From: a virus
DNA: 35,672 nt
Reading direction: 5' to 3' (one strand)
IMG/VR virus record: IMGVR_UViG_3300017744_000051
Coordinates: 1-35,672 of that record
A program made the position numbers and the translations under genes. Positions 34,042 to 35,672 of the stretch are shown here, one piece after another. Below the pieces are notes generated by a model. It made no database searches. It had not been told where the DNA came from and was given only the letters and a program-made list of their open reading frames with translations. Position 1 is the first letter of the stretch. Each line of letters begins with the position of its first letter.

Positions 34042-34317
34042 CTATTTTCTTCTTCTTACCTTTCTTTTTGCAAAAGTACGAACATTAGTTGGTTTACCAC
34101 CGACTCCTTGTTTGACTTTTCTTTTTCTTCGTACGGCTGACCGTATTTGAGACTTACTCATGCGTGCAGCTTTAGCAGCTGGTACACATTTAGGATATCC
34201 TTTGCGACCTTTCTTTGCTTTGGAGCGTCCACAAGGAGGGTACTTACCCTTCTTCTTTTTAGCTCCTATGTTTACCCATTTCTGACCAAACCATTTCTTT
34301 AGTCCAGTTTTAGCCAC
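34042..34317 (-). CDS. Basic small protein with CGRS and YPKCVPAAKAARM motifs
   Basis: The 91-residue product begins at GTG 34317 (VAKTGLKKWFGQKWVNIGAK). The middle has YPPCGRSKAKKGRKGYPKCV, then PAAKAARMSKSQIRSAVRRK, and it ends in a run of Arg and Lys. I recall this GLKKWF...W, CGR, GYPKCVPA pattern from cyanophage proteins without known function. Two cysteines could bind metal or cross-link. The gene overlaps the previous small basic gene by eight bases. Confidence 0.78.
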   Translation of the reverse strand: MAKTGLKKWFGQKWVNIGAKKKKGKYPPCGRSKAKKGRKGYPKCVPAAKAARMSKSQIRSAVRRKRKVKQGVGGKPTNVRTFAKRKVRRRK

Positions 34318-34498
34318 GTCTATATCTACCCCCTGCTTTCTTGTATTGTCTTACAAGAGATGCATTGGCATACGCAGAAGGATAAACTGCAAATTTTCTT
34401 TTAACTTTTGCTTTTATCCTTGCGTATAACTTTTTGTTAGTAGGTATGTTACGTTTTTTAGCACTAGACTTTCGTTTAGCTTTTCTTTTTCTTGCCAC
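34310..34498 (-). CDS. Basic small protein, DUF5872-like
   Basis: The 62-residue product starts at GTG 34498, with AGGGAG eight bases upstream. KKLYARIKAKVKRKFAVYPS followed by AYANASLVRQYKKAGGRYR is a pattern I associate with DUF5872-type proteins found in marine phages. The N-terminal 18 residues are nearly all Lys, Arg, Ser and Ala. Function unknown; binding to DNA or RNA is suggested by charge only. Confidence 0.78.
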   Translation of the reverse strand: MARKRKAKRKSSAKKRNIPTNKKLYARIKAKVKRKFAVYPSAYANASLVRQYKKAGGRYRRG

Positions 34499-34550
34499 TA
34501 CGTTTACTCCCTCTTTTCTTGCCTCTCTTAGGTTTCCTAGAGCAATGCAT
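34476..34550 (-). CDS. Possible 24-residue basic micropeptide
   Basis: An ATG at 34550 overlaps the TAA of the 52-residue gene (TAATG) and opens a frame to TAA at 34476, encoding MHCSRKPKRGKKRGSKRSGK followed by KKKS. TAATG coupling is the rule elsewhere in this window, which supports translation. It overlaps the start of the DUF5872-like gene by 23 bases in another frame. Composition matches the adjacent basic proteins, but such a short frame could also be chance. Confidence 0.42.
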   Translation of the reverse strand: MHCSRKPKRGKKRGSKRSGKKKKS

Positions 34551-34708
34551 TATCTTTTCTTTCTTTTAGCTATAGCTTTCTGCAAAGCTTTAGGCAGCTT
34601 CTTTTGTGCTGCTGTTAGTCCTTTTTTCATGGACTTTTTCTTTTTACCCTTTCCTCTTTTCTTCGGTCTTCCAACCTTAGAACCGTAAGTTCCTTTACCT
34701 TTTGGCAT
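34550..34708 (-). CDS. Basic 52-residue protein (MPKGKGTYGS type)
   Basis: The frame from ATG 34708 to TAA 34550 encodes MPKGKGTYGSKVGRPKKRGK, GKKKKSMKKGLTAAQKKLPK and ALQKAIAKRKKR. AGGAG lies seven bases before the ATG. The opening PKGKGTYGS and the LTAAQKKLPKAL segment match small proteins I recall from cyanophages. GRPKK is reminiscent of an AT-hook core (GRP flanked by basic residues), which binds the minor groove of AT-rich DNA. The gene fills what would otherwise be a gap between the 62- and 61-residue genes. Confidence 0.75.
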   Translation of the reverse strand: MPKGKGTYGSKVGRPKKRGKGKKKKSMKKGLTAAQKKLPKALQKAIAKRKKR

Positions 34709-34711
34709 AGT

Positions 34712-34897
34712 TTACTCCTCTAATGCTTTTTCAGCCTCTGACTTTGAGTCAAATTTATGTGTCATTCCGTCTTTTTTAAAACACCAATGTTGTCTTTTTT
34801 TAAAGATTGGTGAAGAAGTTTCTTTCTCAGATGTTTGGTCTACTCCTTTAGTAGAAGTGCTTTTACTGATATCTTTCTTTGTGTAATCCATTTTCAT
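34712..34897 (-). CDS. Small hydrophilic protein of unknown function
   Basis: The 61-residue product (MKMDYTKKDISKSTSTKGVD, later IFKKRQHWCFKKDGMTHKFD and SKSEAEKALEE) has a disordered Ser/Thr/Lys start and a compact WCFKKDGMTHKFDSKSEA end that looks like a short beta-hairpin plus helix. AAGGA stands a few bases before the ATG. I cannot name the family. Confidence 0.6.
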   Translation of the reverse strand: MKMDYTKKDISKSTSTKGVDQTSEKETSSPIFKKRQHWCFKKDGMTHKFDSKSEAEKALEE

Positions 34898-34906
34898 AAT
34901 TTTTCC

Positions 34907-35131
34907 TTACATTGACAATAATTGCCAAATAATGCCGCCTGCTGCAGCTAATCCTGTACTAGTAGCTCCTATTAGTATAGTTTCTAATCTAGTGATACTT
35001 CGGTCTTGTCTATCAAACCGAATTCCGCTGTCAGCGTCAATTTTCTCTATTCGAGTAAATATGGTTTTCCATCGTTCTGCGCACACAGCCTCGTGTTGAG
35101 CTAGTTCTGCAGCCACATCGTTAACGTCCAT
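34907..35131 (-). CDS. Small membrane-anchored protein, holin/XhlA-like in layout
   Basis: The 74-residue product has a helical cytoplasmic part (VAAELAQHEAVCAERWKTIF followed by TRIEKIDADSGIRFDRQDRS) and a single C-terminal membrane helix (LETILIGATSTGLAAAGGII then WQLL). This layout is that of haemolysin XhlA-type or holin-associated proteins. It is the first gene of the P1 unit, with AGGGAG six bases before the ATG. No endolysin is visible beside it, so a lysis role is only a suggestion. Confidence 0.6.
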   Translation of the reverse strand: MDVNDVAAELAQHEAVCAERWKTIFTRIEKIDADSGIRFDRQDRSITRLETILIGATSTGLAAAGGIIWQLLSM

Positions 35132-35176
35132 TATTTTCTCCCTTAAACACCCGAAATTATTTTTTCGTATGAAGAA

Positions 35177-35205
35177 ATTATATCAAAAGTGAAGAAGAAA
35201 GTCAA
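35177..35205 (-). promoter_or_regulatory. Sigma70-type promoter P1 for the small-protein and terminase unit
   Basis: On the minus strand TTGACT (35205-35200) and the perfect TATAAT (35182-35177) are 17 bases apart. The flanks TCTTGACT and CTTTTGATATAATT match those of P2 and P3. The -35 box begins four bases after the cyclase stop codon, so the cyclase gene and this promoter are packed together. The leader to the first ATG (35131) is about 40 bases. Confidence 0.82.
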
Positions 35206-35208
35206 GAC

Positions 35209-35672
35209 TTATTTTTCGATGGTATATATTTTAACTGGCTCGGACTTTCCTTTTACCGTAACTTCATCTAAAAATTTATAATCAAATCCGTCTACTAAAC
35301 TGTGTTCAGATATGATTAAATCTACATCATAGTTTTTGCAACTAGATTCTAACCTAGCAGCGAGATTAACAGCATCACCCAACACGCTGTAATCAAAACG
35401 ACTACTACTGCCGAAGTTTCCAACCACGCAGGGACCTGTATTAATTCCCGCTCCTGTATTAATCGTGTCCAAGCCTTCTTCTCTGAATCTTTCATTTAGT
35501 TCTCCTAGTGCTATTCTCATTTCTATAGCTGCTTCTGTAGCTTTTCGTTCTTGTTCTTCTATATCTAAAGGAGCGTTCCAAAAAGCCATAATGCAATCTC
35601 CCATATACTTATCGATAGTACCACCGTGTTTTAGTATAATTTCTGTTTGGTTGTCTAAAAATCGATTTATTA
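35209..35672 (-). CDS. Class III adenylate/guanylate cyclase catalytic domain (5' end cut by window)
   Basis: The frame is open to the right edge. About 153 residues are visible, from INRFLDNQTEIILKHGGTID through KYMGDCIMAFWNAP to the stop. Present are the second metal-binding Asp and the adenine-selecting Lys (DKYMGD), the dimer-interface region GAGINTGPCVVGNFGSSSRF, and the transition-state Asn and Arg of VNLAARLE. The position usually Asp or Thr before them is Ser (YSVLGD). The first metal Asp (DIxGFT) would lie outside. Key residues imply an active enzyme making a cyclic nucleotide, most likely cAMP. It most resembles bacterial CHASE2-linked cyclases. N-terminal sensor domains, if any, cannot be seen. 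An in-frame ATG at 35604 lies inside the conserved motif and is not the start. Confidence 0.9.
   Translation of the reverse strand, partial: INRFLDNQTEIILKHGGTIDKYMGDCIMAFWNAPLDIEEQERKATEAAIEMRIALGELNERFREEGLDTINTGAGINTGPCVVGNFGSSSRFDYSVLGDAVNLAARLESSCKNYDVDLIISEHSLVDGFDYKFLDEVTVKGKSEPVKIYTIEK

Noticed and set aside
35150-35672. Prophage/host boundary between the cyclase and the phage genes
   Set aside because: There is no attachment-like repeat, integrase, strand change or composition shift visible; the cyclase stop abuts a phage-type promoter. It stays possible only as an assembly artefact.

Overview
This window is a stretch of the late (structural) region of a tailed double-stranded DNA phage with a long, non-contractile, lambda-type tail (siphovirus morphology). 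Every convincing gene lies on the minus strand, so transcription runs from position 35672 towards position 1. The DNA is AT-rich and densely packed, with many one-base TAATG or four-base ATGA stop/start overlaps and no gene-free stretch above about 150 bases. The small lysine/arginine-rich proteins and the style of the fibre proteins resemble marine phages, including cyanophage and pelagiphage relatives, as I recall those families. The host cannot be fixed from the sequence. The cyclase at the right edge resembles the catalytic domain of alphaproteobacterial CHASE2-type adenylate cyclases, a weak hint towards an alphaproteobacterial host. No integrase, replication, lysogeny or tRNA genes are visible, so the rest of the genome must lie outside the window.

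Layout in transcription order: (1) 35672-35209, C-terminal part of a class III nucleotidyl cyclase, cut by the window edge. (2) 35205-31530, a unit headed by a near-consensus promoter: a small membrane protein, a string of tiny very basic proteins, an EF-hand-like microprotein, a few small unknowns and the large terminase. (3) 31507-8764, a unit headed by a second promoter of the same design: HNH nuclease, portal, a fused prohead protease-scaffold-major capsid protein with a probable internal start, head-tail connector, a large neck protein, tail terminator, tail tube, tail assembly chaperones G and GT joined by a -1 frameshift, tape measure, the lambda-order tail-tip set (M, L, K, I, J), and three paralogous tip proteins starting MANRV/I. 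(4) 8731-1, a unit headed by a third matching promoter: small fibre-base proteins and at least three large fibres. One fibre is a 1662-residue protein with a cupredoxin-like domain, about 35 YadA-head-like repeats and a self-cleaving S74 chaperone tail; the last fibre runs off the left edge.

The genes form one virion assembly line. Terminase pumps DNA through the portal into a capsid built and matured by the protease-scaffold-capsid polyprotein. The connector and neck proteins join head to tail. The tape measure, with G/GT, sets tail length, and the M-L-K-I-J tip plus fibres bind the host. Regulation is readable: three promoters sharing TCTTGAC and CTTTTgnTATAATT elements, and hairpin terminators placed directly after the two genes whose products are needed in most copies (capsid and tail tube).

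Most worth following up: the phage-linked cyclase abutting a late promoter, the internal start within the capsid polyprotein, the A_AAT_TTT slippery site, the EF-hand microprotein, the basic microprotein cluster, the cupredoxin-like fibre domain, and the paralogous tip-protein family.
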